Shown in pieces: positions 44,153 through 53,289 of a stretch of DNA of 56,317 nucleotides. The stretch spans positions 1 to 56,317 of the forward strand of contig CAMBSN010000008.1 of assembly GCA_945870505.1 (NCBI GenBank), written 5' to 3'. Under the pieces are notes generated by a model. It did not search any database and was not told the origin of the DNA. It saw nothing but the letters and a program-made list of their open reading frames with translations. The stretch's first letter is position 1, and every line of letters begins with the position of its first letter. Source of the DNA: Candidatus Kuenenia stuttgartensis. GTDB lineage: Bacteria > Planctomycetota > Planctomycetia > Pirellulales > UBA1268. A program made the translations under genes and the position numbers.

Positions 44153-45361
44153 TCATGTTTCCGGCACAGGCCCGGGGGGCCCGTCGTCGCCGTCCTTGGT
44201 CCCCAACAGGAACGGGATGATTTGGAGGGCCAGGAACAGCCCCAGCACCAGCAGCACAATGATCGGCCAGGTATCGACCAGGCCCCCCGCAGCGGCCCAG
44301 CCGAACTCGCGGGCCACGCCGGCCACGAGCGTGGCGACGATCACGACGACGAGTGCCACCATGATCAATCCGCAGCCCAGAGACGCCATCGTGCCCTTGA
44401 AGGTGCCAAGTTCGGTGAACTCCTCGCGGTGGAGATCGATCGACCGCCCCCTGGCGAGGCTGCGGGGCACCGTCTCGGCAAGTTCGATGGCGCGGGCGGC
44501 ATCGGACCACGAGGCAGTTGGAATCACTTCAGGGTCACGTGGTGAGCCATGGCCGAGGGCGGCGTCGAGCGCGGCGAGCGTGGCGGCACCACGGTCGAAG
44601 CCACCGCCGTCCGCTGAACCGTTCCACGTCCAGTCGCGGGAGGACTCGTCCGGCGCCTCAATCGTGACGCTCTCAGCCGCAGACTGCAGCCGGATCGAGA
44701 GGCCGGGCTCACCAGCAGGCGCCACCTGCCAGCGGACAGGCAACTGCGTGGCGCCCGTGAATCCCACCGCCAGGGTCGGCCAGGCCGCCTCCGCTTCGGA
44801 GGCCCCGAGCGTGGACAGCCTCGCGGGGTCGCCCGCGATGGCCCGCACGAGGTCGGCATCGCGGGAGAGCTGCGCCAGGACGGCGGCCTTGGAGCGGTCG
44901 GTCATCCGGCGTTCGAAGTGGAGCGACTCAGCCGCGGCGTCGACTCCGGCCAGAGACGCCTCGATTCGTCCGCGGAGCCGGGTGACAAAGGGATGGAGGC
45001 GGTCCGGCAGGCACGGCACGAGACGGCTCCCAGTGTCGCGGCGGATCATGTCGAGTTCGTATGCCCAGAGCATCGAGAGTTCGAGTGGCTGGGAAAGCAC
45101 CAGCGGCCTGCCGGCCTGAACGAGGGTTCGCACCGCCTCCGCGCGGGCGGTGTTCCAGCCGTCGGCGCCGACGAGCACGGCGTCGCAGGTGGCCGCATCG
45201 AGAAGCGGCTCCCAGGAGGCGATCTCGGTGACGAGGCCAAGAGCCTTCAGGGTTTCCGCCGAGACGTCGTGGGCGGCCACGATCCGGTCGCCCCGTCGGG
45301 ATGCCGCCCTGGCGACTTCCTCGAGTCTTGCGTCACAGCCCAGAAGTCCGATCCGCAGCAT
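44153..45361 (-). CDS. Gfo/Idh-like domain fused to a two-helix membrane anchor
   Basis: 402 residues. The N-terminal 120 residues form a Rossmann-like fold (MLRIGLLGCDARLEEVARAA, AVLVGADGW, VLSQPLELS), but the usual GxGxxG and EKP motifs of Gfo/Idh enzymes are altered (LLGCDARLE, SQP). The middle part resembles the oxidoreductase C-domain loosely. At about 330-390 there are two strong membrane segments (LIMVALVVVIVATLVAGV and WPIIVLLVLGLFLALQIIPF). A membrane-bound, probably non-canonical member. It is divergent from cinA. Confidence 0.65.
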   Translation of the reverse strand: MLRIGLLGCDARLEEVARAASRRGDRIVAAHDVSAETLKALGLVTEIASWEPLLDAATCDAVLVGADGWNTARAEAVRTLVQAGRPLVLSQPLELSMLWAYELDMIRRDTGSRLVPCLPDRLHPFVTRLRGRIEASLAGVDAAAESLHFERRMTDRSKAAVLAQLSRDADLVRAIAGDPARLSTLGASEAEAAWPTLAVGFTGATQLPVRWQVAPAGEPGLSIRLQSAAESVTIEAPDESSRDWTWNGSADGGGFDRGAATLAALDAALGHGSPRDPEVIPTASWSDAARAIELAETVPRSLARGRSIDLHREEFTELGTFKGTMASLGCGLIMVALVVVIVATLVAGVAREFGWAAAGGLVDTWPIIVLLVLGLFLALQIIPFLLGTKDGDDGPPGPVPET

Positions 45362-45508
45362 GGCAGGGTGGTGGTAAGGTGGTCAGGATACGGGCATCGA
45401 CCAGCCGAGCGATGTTCGCCCCGCCGGATGGCCGGTATAGGTATAGGGAACCCAGGATAGCCGCCCAGCGGGAGCGGCGATATCGCCCGCAGGAGGCCGG
45501 CCCACCCC

Positions 45509-46708
45509 ATGCACGCCGAAGTGATTGCGATTGGTGATGAACTGACGTCGGGGCAGCGACTCGACACCAACAGCCGGTGGATGGCCACCGAACTGGGGGT
45601 CTTGGGTGTTCCGGTGACGTTCCACACGACGGTCCCTGACACACTGGAGGCGGGCATCGAGGCGTTTCGCCTTGCGGCAGACCGGACGCCGCTGGTCGTC
45701 GTCACTGGCGGCCTGGGGCCGACCGCCGACGACCTCACCCGCGACGTGCTCGCCGCGGTGGCCGGGGTTCCGCTCGAGCTGTCGCCCGAGGCCCTCGCCG
45801 ACGTCGAGGCCCGGTTTTCGAAGCGCGGCATGCCGATGCCTGAGTCGAACCGTCACCAGGCGATGTTTCCGCGGGGCAGCCGCATCATCCCCAATCCCGA
45901 AGGCACGGCACCGGGCATCGACATTGATCTTCCTGGCGTTGCTGGGCGAGCGTGCCGCGTGTTCGCCCTGCCGGGTGTGCCGGCAGAAATGAAGGTGATG
46001 TGGAAGGCAACCGTTGAGCCTGCCGTGCTGGCGATGCTGCCCGACCGGGCCACGATCGTGCAGCGGCGGATCAAGTGTTTTGGTGCGGGTGAGAGCGCGG
46101 TGGAGGCGATGCTGCCCGACCTCGTCCGTCGCGGCCGTGATCCGCTCGTGGGGATCACCGCACACGAGGCGACGATCACGCTACGGATCGCGGCGCGGGG
46201 CCGGCATGAGGCGGAGTGCCTGGCGAAGATGGCTCCAACGGAGGCGACGATCCGCGAGTGCCTTGGCACGATCGCCTACGGCGTCGAAGACGACGAGATC
46301 GAGGACGCCGTCCTGACGGCGGTGGCGGCAAGCGGCAAGTCGCTTGCGTCGGTGGAGTCGGGCACCGCAGGACGGGTGGCGACGCTGCTCGCACAGGCTG
46401 AGGCCCGTCGGAAAGCGGCCGCCAGCGTGTTTCGGGGCAGCTGCGTGATGCCGGCGGGAATCGCCGACGTCAGGGCGGCCGCCGAGGAGGCTCGCCGCCA
46501 GTGGGCCGCAGCGGTCGGCCTCGCCGTCGGCGACGTGCGGCCGACGGCCGAGGGGCGTCGGGCGGTGGATGTCGCCATTGCTGACGACGCGGGCGTGAAG
46601 GTGACGGAGCACGTGTTCGGTGGTGGAGCCGATCTCGCCCCCACCCGGGCCGCCAAGTGGGCGATCAACCTCGTGCGGCTGCGCATGCTGGAAGGAGGCA
46701 GCCTGTGA
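45509..46708 (+). CDS. cinA: CinA-like competence/damage-inducible protein
   Basis: 399 residues. The N-terminal MoCF-biosynthesis (COG1058) domain is clear: AEVIAIGDELTSGQRLDTNS, VVVTGGLGPTADDLTRDVLA (about 55-74), RVFALPGVPAEMKVMW. The C-terminal half (about 255-399) is the nicotinamide-nucleotide amidase-like domain, but it is diverged around SVESGTAGRVATLLAQAE. The family includes pyridine-nucleotide repair enzymes. AGGAGG precedes the ATG, and its stop overlaps the next gene start (TGATG). Confidence 0.93.
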   Translation: MHAEVIAIGDELTSGQRLDTNSRWMATELGVLGVPVTFHTTVPDTLEAGIEAFRLAADRTPLVVVTGGLGPTADDLTRDVLAAVAGVPLELSPEALADVEARFSKRGMPMPESNRHQAMFPRGSRIIPNPEGTAPGIDIDLPGVAGRACRVFALPGVPAEMKVMWKATVEPAVLAMLPDRATIVQRRIKCFGAGESAVEAMLPDLVRRGRDPLVGITAHEATITLRIAARGRHEAECLAKMAPTEATIRECLGTIAYGVEDDEIEDAVLTAVAASGKSLASVESGTAGRVATLLAQAEARRKAAASVFRGSCVMPAGIADVRAAAEEARRQWAAAVGLAVGDVRPTAEGRRAVDVAIADDAGVKVTEHVFGGGADLAPTRAAKWAINLVRLRMLEGGSL

Positions 46709-47802
46709 TGTCTCCTGCCACCCAGGCGAATCGGCGGACGCTGCTGCTTTTGGCGGGGCTCGTCGTCTTGGTTGGATTGATCGCGTGGCCTTCGTTCGTG
46801 GGGCGGATGCAGTATGCCCGCACCCGGGCCGAGTTGGCGGCCATCCGCGACGCTGCAACGCAGGCGGAACTGACGTCGGTCGGAAAGATGTTCACGACTC
46901 TGGCGAGGATCATCGGCCCGACGGTCGTCAACGTGACGTCGAAGAAGCGACTCACCTCGGTGGCGGACGAAATCGCAGCGCTCCGTGGGATCCGACCGAT
47001 CGGCAAGACGGCCGAGGAGGTGGGGTCGGGGGTCATCGTCGAACGTGACGGGGTGATCGTGACGAACTATCACGTGGTCGCCAACAGTAGCGAGGTTGAC
47101 GTCGCACTTGCCGACGGTCGCCGATTTGCCGCCACACTGATCGGCGCTGACGCAGGCACCGACCTGGCAGTGCTGAGGATTGACGCTCAGGACCTGCCCG
47201 TCGCCACGTGGGGCGACAGCGACACGGTCGAGACGGGGGAAATGGTCTGGGCGATCGGCAACCCGTTTGGTCTCGACCGCACGATCACGTATGGAATCGT
47301 CAGCGCCGTGGGGCGAAAGGGCGTGCTGGAAAGTCCGTACCAGGAGTTCCTCCAAACCGACGCCGCGATCAACCCGGGCAACTCCGGTGGCCCGCTCGTC
47401 GACGTCCACGGCCGCGTGATGGGGATCACGACGGCGATCGTCGGCAAGGACTACTCGGGCATCGGCTTCGCCATCCCCAGCAACACGGCCCGGAAGGTCT
47501 GCCGCGAGATTCTTGAAGACGGGTATGTCGAGCGCGGCCACCTGGGCATGCTGCTGGCGTCGTCTCCGCCCGACGTGTTTGGTGCGCTGGTGGTCGCCGT
47601 CGAGCCAAAATCGCCGGCAGCACTCGCGGGCATCCGGCCCGGAGACCTCGTGGTGTCGTTTGACGGGGTACCGGTGGCCGAGCCTGCCGGCCTCGTGCTA
47701 CAGGTGACCCGCACGCCGATCGGGGAGAAGGTGCCACTCGGCGTGGTCCGCAGCGGCACGGAGGACACGGTCATCGTCCAGGTCGGCCGACGGCCGCAGT
47801 GA
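46708..47802 (+). CDS. Membrane-anchored HtrA-type serine protease with one PDZ domain
   Basis: 364 residues from ATG 46708, overlapping the cinA stop; GGAAGGAGG lies about 11 nt upstream inside cinA. One N-terminal membrane segment (about 11-27, LLLLAGLVVLVGLIAW). The triad is H122 (TNYHVVANS), D152 (TDLAVLRI) and S226 (INPGNSGGPL). One PDZ domain follows at about 270-360 (IRPGDLVVSFDGVPVAE). This is a DegS-like layout, typical of envelope stress proteases. The pairing with cinA by overlap is unusual and may be chance. Confidence 0.93.
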   Translation: MSPATQANRRTLLLLAGLVVLVGLIAWPSFVGRMQYARTRAELAAIRDAATQAELTSVGKMFTTLARIIGPTVVNVTSKKRLTSVADEIAALRGIRPIGKTAEEVGSGVIVERDGVIVTNYHVVANSSEVDVALADGRRFAATLIGADAGTDLAVLRIDAQDLPVATWGDSDTVETGEMVWAIGNPFGLDRTITYGIVSAVGRKGVLESPYQEFLQTDAAINPGNSGGPLVDVHGRVMGITTAIVGKDYSGIGFAIPSNTARKVCREILEDGYVERGHLGMLLASSPPDVFGALVVAVEPKSPAALAGIRPGDLVVSFDGVPVAEPAGLVLQVTRTPIGEKVPLGVVRSGTEDTVIVQVGRRPQ

Positions 47803-47862
47803 TGGATATCCCGGCGGCGTGCGTGGGTCGCAGATCGTCGGAGGGCCTGTCTGCCGCCGTGG

Positions 47863-50800
47863 TCAACCCGTGGCCGCGTCGCCTTCGGCAGGCTTGTCAT
47901 CGCCGCCGCCCGGCAGGTCGTCGAGCATGCTCGAGAAGTTGAAATCGCCGCCACCAAAAGCCGAGAAACCGCCGAGGCCGCCACCCGCGTCGTCGGCAGG
48001 GGCAGTTTTGGGTGACGCGGCGGCCGGCTTCGCGACCGGCCGATCAACAGGTGTGCCCTGCGGACGGGCCCGCATCTGACCGGTCACCGTCTCCAGCCAT
48101 TCGGCTGAGGGGAAGGCGTAGGGCCGGAACTTCTCGAGCGTACCTGTCTCCTCATGAATGAAGAGCGCCCGCTGCGGACCAAGCTTTGCCGCGACCGGGG
48201 TGTCCACGAGCTGACTCGAGTCGTTGCCGCTCATCTGGAAGAGCACCCGGAGCTCGAACTCCTTGATGGCGTTGCGATCGAACGTGCGCTGCAGATTGGT
48301 GAGCGAGTCGCACCAGATGATCATATGGACGCCCACCGCCGGGCCATCCTTCAAGACCGTGAGAAAGTTATCGGCCGGCGATGCCTTTTTGTCGCCACCC
48401 AACGAGAAGCCGAAGTCGCTCTCGTTCTTACGAAGCTCACGGAAGCGGCCGAGATCGCGAACGATCACAAACACCGCCTCACCGTCGACAACCTGCTCGT
48501 CGAGTCGCCGCTTCACCTCGGCTGCCAGCTGCTCCACGGCGTCGCCGACACCGAACCGGCCGACCACCTCGACCTCATGTGGCAGGTGGGCCGCGGCCCG
48601 TGAGATCAGGATCTCCGGCTTCTCCTCGGCAATGGCCGGTTCGAGGAGGACGAACCGCCCCGGCTTGCCCAGGGCGCCGCCCGGGTGCGGATCGAATCCG
48701 GCAGCGAGGCTGACCATCGACATGGCGAGGATCGCCGCCCCGAGATCGTCCCGCTGTCCGACGATCAACATGTTCGCGCCCCCTTGGCGTCGGAAGATCG
48801 CCGCGGTGGGATCCTTGATGGCGATGGCATCGCCCATCCAGGCAAGCGGCGCCACAAGATCCGCGCCGTGGACGGAACCAGACGCGAGGAGTTCGGTGAG
48901 CAGCGGGTTGAGGGCTGGATCGGCCGCCTGATTGCCGTCGAAGACGATCCGCTCGAGATGCGGAATGTCCGTTCGCCGGTCGGCGAGCTTGCGGAGCGCG
49001 CCGAGAAACTGCTCCCGCTGTTCGTCGGTGAGGAACACGACCTGGAAGGGATTGTTGCCCTCGACCATGCCGTTGGCGTCGTTGTAAATCGCTTCGCCGG
49101 GGCGGGTGAGCAACCGCGCCGCCGTGTTGTCCTCGGAGAGGATCAGGCTCGAGTCGGCCTCGTTGCACTGCAGCGCGATGCGGATCGCCATCTGGCCCAT
49201 CGTGGCCCGAGGGAGGCTGTAGGAACCACCGAGCGTCTGCGAGCCGAGCAGCACGTGGATGCCGAAGGCACGGCCCTGACGCACGAGACGGTCGAGGATC
49301 AACGAAGCATCCTGGGCGATTTTGTCGTCTTCGACGAAGATTTCCTGAAACTCGTCGATGATCAGCAGGATCCGCGGCATCGGGTCGGGATGGCCGGTCT
49401 GGCGAAATCCGCCGACGTTCTGCACCGAGAGTTCACGAAACAGGTCACCGCGCCGCTTGAGCTCGCGATCGAGCTGCTCCATCACGGAGAGACCGAACTC
49501 GCGCTCGCTCTCGATGGCGATCACGCGGGCATGCGGTAGGGCGTAGTGGTCGTAGAGTTTGAACTCCACGCCCTTCTTGAAGTCGATGAGGTAAAACTGG
49601 ATCTCGTTGGGGCTGTATTGCAGGGCGAGGCTCGTGATCATCGCGTGCATGAGCGTGGATTTGCCGGAGCCCGTCTTTCCCGCGATCAGGCAGTGCTGGC
49701 TCGTGCCCTTGCCCAGTTTCAGAAACTGCAGTTTCTTGGCTCCGGCAGGGCCGAGCGGGGCCAGAACCTCCTCGGCGGTGCTGCCCTTCCACCACTGGTC
49801 TTCCGCCGGAGCAACGCGATCGAACGGCACGATCACCCGCTTGGCCGACTTGGCGGCTTTACCGACCCGCTGGATGATCCGCGTGAACACCTCGTCCGAC
49901 GGCGCCTGCTCCACCGTGAGCGGCCATTTGGACCACTCGGGATCCTTCCAGGTGTAGGTGCCGTCTTTGAGGGTCAGCACAGTGCAGTGCTGCTCGACGT
50001 CCGCCAGCGAGAAGCCCGACGGCATCTGCTGCGAGGGATCGATGGAGAGAATCACGTAGACGCCGCACCGCGCCCCCGAAGACGCGATGCTCGCCAGCCG
50101 ACGCGCGCTCGTCTCGTTGAAGTTGGCCGGGAAGTTGGCGACGGCGACGAAGCGATACGGTTCGGGAACCTCCGCGTCAGCGTTGTACGCACCGATCGAC
50201 TCGTATTCGTTGCGGAGGTACTTCTGGATCACCACTTCCATCTGCTCGGTGATGTCGGCCAGCTTTTGCTCGATCAGCTGCGGCTCCGTCCAGATGCGGC
50301 TGGTGACGAGGAGCTCGTCGTAGTCGGCGAGATGCATGAAACCGGCAAACTGTTTGCCGAGGCCGAGCGGATCGACGATGGTGAATCTGGTCTGACCGGC
50401 TGGGAGACCCGTGGCGATGCGCAGCATCATCGCCTGCATCATCGCCGATGCCGTCTCCTTCTCCTCGGCCGACGTTTTGATCAGGAGGGATGAGGCGACC
50501 GGCCACGCGACGGTGGCGGGCTGTTTCCACGAAATCGGCCCGAAGCTGTTGAGCGCATCGACGGCGGACACGCCCCCCGGCACCCGCTCCAGGGAGAGCG
50601 ACAGGTGGCCGAACCGGATGCCGGGCGGCGGATCGACCGGAAGCGCCACCCCATCGTCGGCCAGGTCGTTCCAGTCGCGAAACGCCGCCGCGTCGATCCT
50701 TGCGGCCTCGTTGCACACCGCTGCGGCCGACTCTCGGGCTCCGCGCCAGGCCTCCGTCATCGCCTGCCAGTCGGTGTCGCGCTGCCGGGTGGCGGCTGCG

Positions 50801-51903
50801 AGCTGCTCATCGCGCGTCCGCTCGAGGCGTTGGATGTGGCTTTCGAGCGACTGCTGGAGCGCCTTCACCTGCGGTGGATACTTCTGCTCTGCATCGGCGA
50901 GTTCGCTGGCCACCTTGGCCGCGACCTTCACGGCGACGTCGTCGCACTTCTTCGCCAGATCCCGCAGGGAGGCGTCCCGCTGGGCGGTTGCCTCCTCGAG
51001 TTTTCGGGCGAGCTGAGCCTTGCGCGCGGTGTCTTCCTCGCGAAGCTTCGCCTCCAGACGGGTCTTGAGTTCCGCGCATTTCGTGGTGATCCACGTTCGC
51101 GCCTCCTGCTCCAGCGACTTGGCCTGGCTCACCGCGTTGAGCAACTCCTGCTGTCGCGTTGCGAGGCTGGTGCGGATGGCAGCCTTGTTACCGCTGAACA
51201 GGCCGCCAAGGCCGCCGGCGAGCGCCTGCTTGGCGGCGGGATCGTTGAGGATCTCCCCGGCGAACGTCGCCACGGCGGTGGCGGCCCCGGTGATGCGTTC
51301 AACCGGTGATCCCCGTGCCGCGCTGGCCGGCGATGCCGGCTCAGCGGGCGTTCTCACCCCCCAGGCGGCGAGCTGCTTCGCGACCGCGGCTGCGTCCTTG
51401 TCGAGCTGGGCCAAGGCCGCCGAGACCTTCTGATCGTACGCCTTGGCAGCCTGCTGCGGCTCCAAGGACTTGGACTTGCTGACCTCCTTGAAGCGAACCT
51501 GCTCGAAGAGCTCCTCTTCCTTGAGTTCCGCGACCGTCTCCTCGTACTTCCTCGTCAGTTCCCGACTCTTCGCCTTGCGATGCTCGTCGATCTTCGCCTG
51601 CTCGCCGGCCCGCCACTGCTCGACCTTCCGCTTGTGCTCCTCGTGCTTCTGGCGGGCAGCCGCGATCTCGGTGGCGTGCTTCTGCTGGGTGTCGGCCAGT
51701 TCGCGCTCGGCAGTCTGTCGGGTGGCACTCGTTGCCGAGTCGTAGGCGTCGGTGATCGCCGCCTCCAACTTGGAGCGGCTGCCGGCCTCCCGGCGCAGGA
51801 TCAGCATCTGCTCCCGGAGCACGTCGGGATGGTATGCCGAGCGGTCGCGCTCGGTCGCTGGACTTGTGTCGGCAGACGGCGATTCGGCTTCGTTCATGCT
51901 CAC
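47863..51903 (-). CDS. FtsK/SpoIIIE-type ATPase of a type VII secretion-like locus
   Basis: 1346 residues. Residues about 30-420 are mostly charged coiled coil with a short Gly-rich break (200-240) and no membrane segment. A first FtsK-like module spans about 425-690 without a Walker A. The central module (about 725-960) is intact: Walker A GKTGSGKS at 742-749, Walker B LLIIDEFQE at 846-854. A third module (about 1010-1280) has a degenerate loop (VGQRDDLG, 1048-1055). The tail from 1285 is Pro/Ala/Gly-rich. The three-module layout resembles EssC/EccC motors of type VII secretion. Two small W-containing helical proteins and a helical 204-residue protein are encoded just upstream on the same strand, which supports that role. 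The lack of a membrane anchor is unusual. Confidence 0.85.
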   Translation of the reverse strand: MSMNEAESPSADTSPATERDRSAYHPDVLREQMLILRREAGSRSKLEAAITDAYDSATSATRQTAERELADTQQKHATEIAAARQKHEEHKRKVEQWRAGEQAKIDEHRKAKSRELTRKYEETVAELKEEELFEQVRFKEVSKSKSLEPQQAAKAYDQKVSAALAQLDKDAAAVAKQLAAWGVRTPAEPASPASAARGSPVERITGAATAVATFAGEILNDPAAKQALAGGLGGLFSGNKAAIRTSLATRQQELLNAVSQAKSLEQEARTWITTKCAELKTRLEAKLREEDTARKAQLARKLEEATAQRDASLRDLAKKCDDVAVKVAAKVASELADAEQKYPPQVKALQQSLESHIQRLERTRDEQLAAATRQRDTDWQAMTEAWRGARESAAAVCNEAARIDAAAFRDWNDLADDGVALPVDPPPGIRFGHLSLSLERVPGGVSAVDALNSFGPISWKQPATVAWPVASSLLIKTSAEEKETASAMMQAMMLRIATGLPAGQTRFTIVDPLGLGKQFAGFMHLADYDELLVTSRIWTEPQLIEQKLADITEQMEVVIQKYLRNEYESIGAYNADAEVPEPYRFVAVANFPANFNETSARRLASIASSGARCGVYVILSIDPSQQMPSGFSLADVEQHCTVLTLKDGTYTWKDPEWSKWPLTVEQAPSDEVFTRIIQRVGKAAKSAKRVIVPFDRVAPAEDQWWKGSTAEEVLAPLGPAGAKKLQFLKLGKGTSQHCLIAGKTGSGKSTLMHAMITSLALQYSPNEIQFYLIDFKKGVEFKLYDHYALPHARVIAIESEREFGLSVMEQLDRELKRRGDLFRELSVQNVGGFRQTGHPDPMPRILLIIDEFQEIFVEDDKIAQDASLILDRLVRQGRAFGIHVLLGSQTLGGSYSLPRATMGQMAIRIALQCNEADSSLILSEDNTAARLLTRPGEAIYNDANGMVEGNNPFQVVFLTDEQREQFLGALRKLADRRTDIPHLERIVFDGNQAADPALNPLLTELLASGSVHGADLVAPLAWMGDAIAIKDPTAAIFRRQGGANMLIVGQRDDLGAAILAMSMVSLAAGFDPHPGGALGKPGRFVLLEPAIAEEKPEILISRAAAHLPHEVEVVGRFGVGDAVEQLAAEVKRRLDEQVVDGEAVFVIVRDLGRFRELRKNESDFGFSLGGDKKASPADNFLTVLKDGPAVGVHMIIWCDSLTNLQRTFDRNAIKEFELRVLFQMSGNDSSQLVDTPVAAKLGPQRALFIHEETGTLEKFRPYAFPSAEWLETVTGQMRARPQGTPVDRPVAKPAAASPKTAPADDAGGGLGGFSAFGGGDFNFSSMLDDLPGGGDDKPAEGDAATG

Positions 51904-51954
51904 CCGGGAGCCTCGTGGTTGCGGAAGGATGGGGGGTGGGACGCTGGACGGCGG

Positions 51955-52191
51955 CTACATGCCGTCGGTGTCGCTCACGTCGCGGATCGCGCGGTCAAGA
52001 ACCTCCGCGAGCCGGCCGAGGGCATCGAGCGTTTCTTTGACGCTCGGCGTGAGCGGGTCGATGTGGTCCTTGTGGAAGGCCTTGGCCCGGACGTCGTGCC
52101 AACCCTCGGTGGCAATGTCCCACTTGATATTCAACTGCTTGAGCGCGTTGGCGAGTTTCGATGCGCCGCTGGACAGGTCGCCGACTCTCAT
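51955..52191 (-). CDS. Small WXG100-like helical protein
   Basis: 78 residues from ATG 52191, overlapping the stop of the 204-residue gene by 4 bp (ATGA). Two predicted helices around a turn with W31 (EGWHDVRAKAFHKDHIDPL); the W-x-D-x5-F spacing resembles the W-x-G/D turn of WXG100 proteins that are exported by type VII systems. It lacks the canonical Gly, and is shorter than 100 residues. It lies between the 204-residue protein and the FtsK-like motor, 51 bp upstream of the latter. Confidence 0.65.
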   Translation of the reverse strand: MRVGDLSSGASKLANALKQLNIKWDIATEGWHDVRAKAFHKDHIDPLTPSVKETLDALGRLAEVLDRAIRDVSDTDGM

Positions 52192-52802
52192 GACGGCTGT
52201 CCTCCAGCGGCTGGTGGCTGCGGCACGATCGCCGGCTTCGCCGCCTGTGCCTCGTCGATCTGGCGGGTCACGCTCTGGCCGCCTGAGCCAGCCGCGGCGC
52301 CGGCGTCGCCAGCGGGCGAAGCGACCTGGCGGTACGCGTCGAGCGCCTTGAGCATCTTCTCCAGTTGCGCCATCGCCCGCGGACAGTCGACGTCCACCAC
52401 CTCGCGGAAGCGGACCAGCCGCACGCACGTCTCGCGGAACTGCTGCTGGACCAGGGGCGTCCAGCGGCGGACTGCCTCGGCCTTCTGCTCGGCCCGCGCT
52501 AGCCGCTGCTTCGCCTTCTCGAGCGCCTTCTTCTCCTCGATGCACGAGGGCTGGTTATTGCCGACCTTTTTGAATGCCTTGCAGTACTCCAGGTCTTTGA
52601 CCGCCTTGTTGACCAGTTCGGTCATCCTGCGGACCTCGGCTTTCCAGTAGGCCGCCTGATCGACACAGATCCAGTCGACGGCCCGTTGCCCCTGCATCTC
52701 GCACTCCGAGATGGCCTGACCAGACTCATGGGCGAACGAGGCGAACGCGGCCTTCACGAAGGCGAGCGTGTCGATCGATTTGACGTCTGCCTGGGTCGAC
52801 AT
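52188..52802 (-). CDS. Helical cysteine-containing protein of the type VII-like locus
   Basis: 204 residues. Residues 8-160 are predicted helical with long coiled segments (KKALEKAKQRLARAEQKAEA) and conserved-looking aromatic points (W44, YW52-53, W114). Six cysteines (34, 46, 74, 87, 126, 140) are unusual for a cytoplasmic protein. The tail (161-204) is Ala/Gly/Pro-rich and disordered. I believe proteins of this outline recur in planctomycetes but can assign no function. Position between the two WXG-like genes suggests an export substrate, adaptor or chaperone. It begins 42 bp after the first WXG-like gene. Confidence 0.75.
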   Translation of the reverse strand: MSTQADVKSIDTLAFVKAAFASFAHESGQAISECEMQGQRAVDWICVDQAAYWKAEVRRMTELVNKAVKDLEYCKAFKKVGNNQPSCIEEKKALEKAKQRLARAEQKAEAVRRWTPLVQQQFRETCVRLVRFREVVDVDCPRAMAQLEKMLKALDAYRQVASPAGDAGAAAGSGGQSVTRQIDEAQAAKPAIVPQPPAAGGQPS

Positions 52803-52843
52803 GCGGGTGCTCGTGCGGAAGCCGGGGAAGTGAGAACGATCCG

Positions 52844-53116
52844 TCAGCGCTGCTGCAGGTATTCCTCGACCCGCTCGGCCTTGCGGATCAGGTAGGGAAC
52901 GTATTCGCTCGTCGACTCTGCAAACCGCTTGAAGGTGCCCAACTGGGCCTCGAACTCCTCCGCAAATTTCTGCTGCTCTTGGTCGCGCCAGGTGGAACTG
53001 AGGCCGGCGAGCTGCCGCTGCACCATCTGCATCTGGGCGACGACTTCGTCGCTGAACTTCCGAAGGGCGCCGGCGAACCTACGAAGTTCCGCCGGATCGA
53101 CGACTGCCTGTCCCAT
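52844..53116 (-). CDS. WXG100-family protein
   Basis: 90 residues from ATG 53116. Two amphipathic helices (about 8-40 and 46-88) flank a turn STWRDQEQQKFAEEF with W43, the WXG100 hairpin with D in place of G. Family members are ESAT-6-like substrates or structural partners of type VII secretion motors, secreted as dimers. First gene of the minus-strand operon that ends with the FtsK/SpoIIIE-type ATPase. It is divergent from hemQ with 173 bp between the starts. Confidence 0.82.
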   Translation of the reverse strand: MGQAVVDPAELRRFAGALRKFSDEVVAQMQMVQRQLAGLSSTWRDQEQQKFAEEFEAQLGTFKRFAESTSEYVPYLIRKAERVEEYLQQR

Positions 53117-53289
53117 GGTTGGATTCCCCTGAGGAACGCGGAGTCGGATCAGACTCCGGAGATGCCGTATCGTACCGCGAAACGGCTGCCTGTGGACACT
53201 CTCCCGCCAGCCGGCGGTCGGCTGGGAATCCGGGCACGTGGAACGTAGACTCCGCCCCGTCGTTTCTCGCACATGCCCGGAGGTCCGTC

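Noticed and set aside
47863-51903. Chromosome-partitioning DNA translocase FtsK
   Set aside because: There are no N-terminal membrane helices and no C-terminal gamma-type winged helix; three ATPase modules in tandem and WXG-like neighbours fit a type VII-like motor better.
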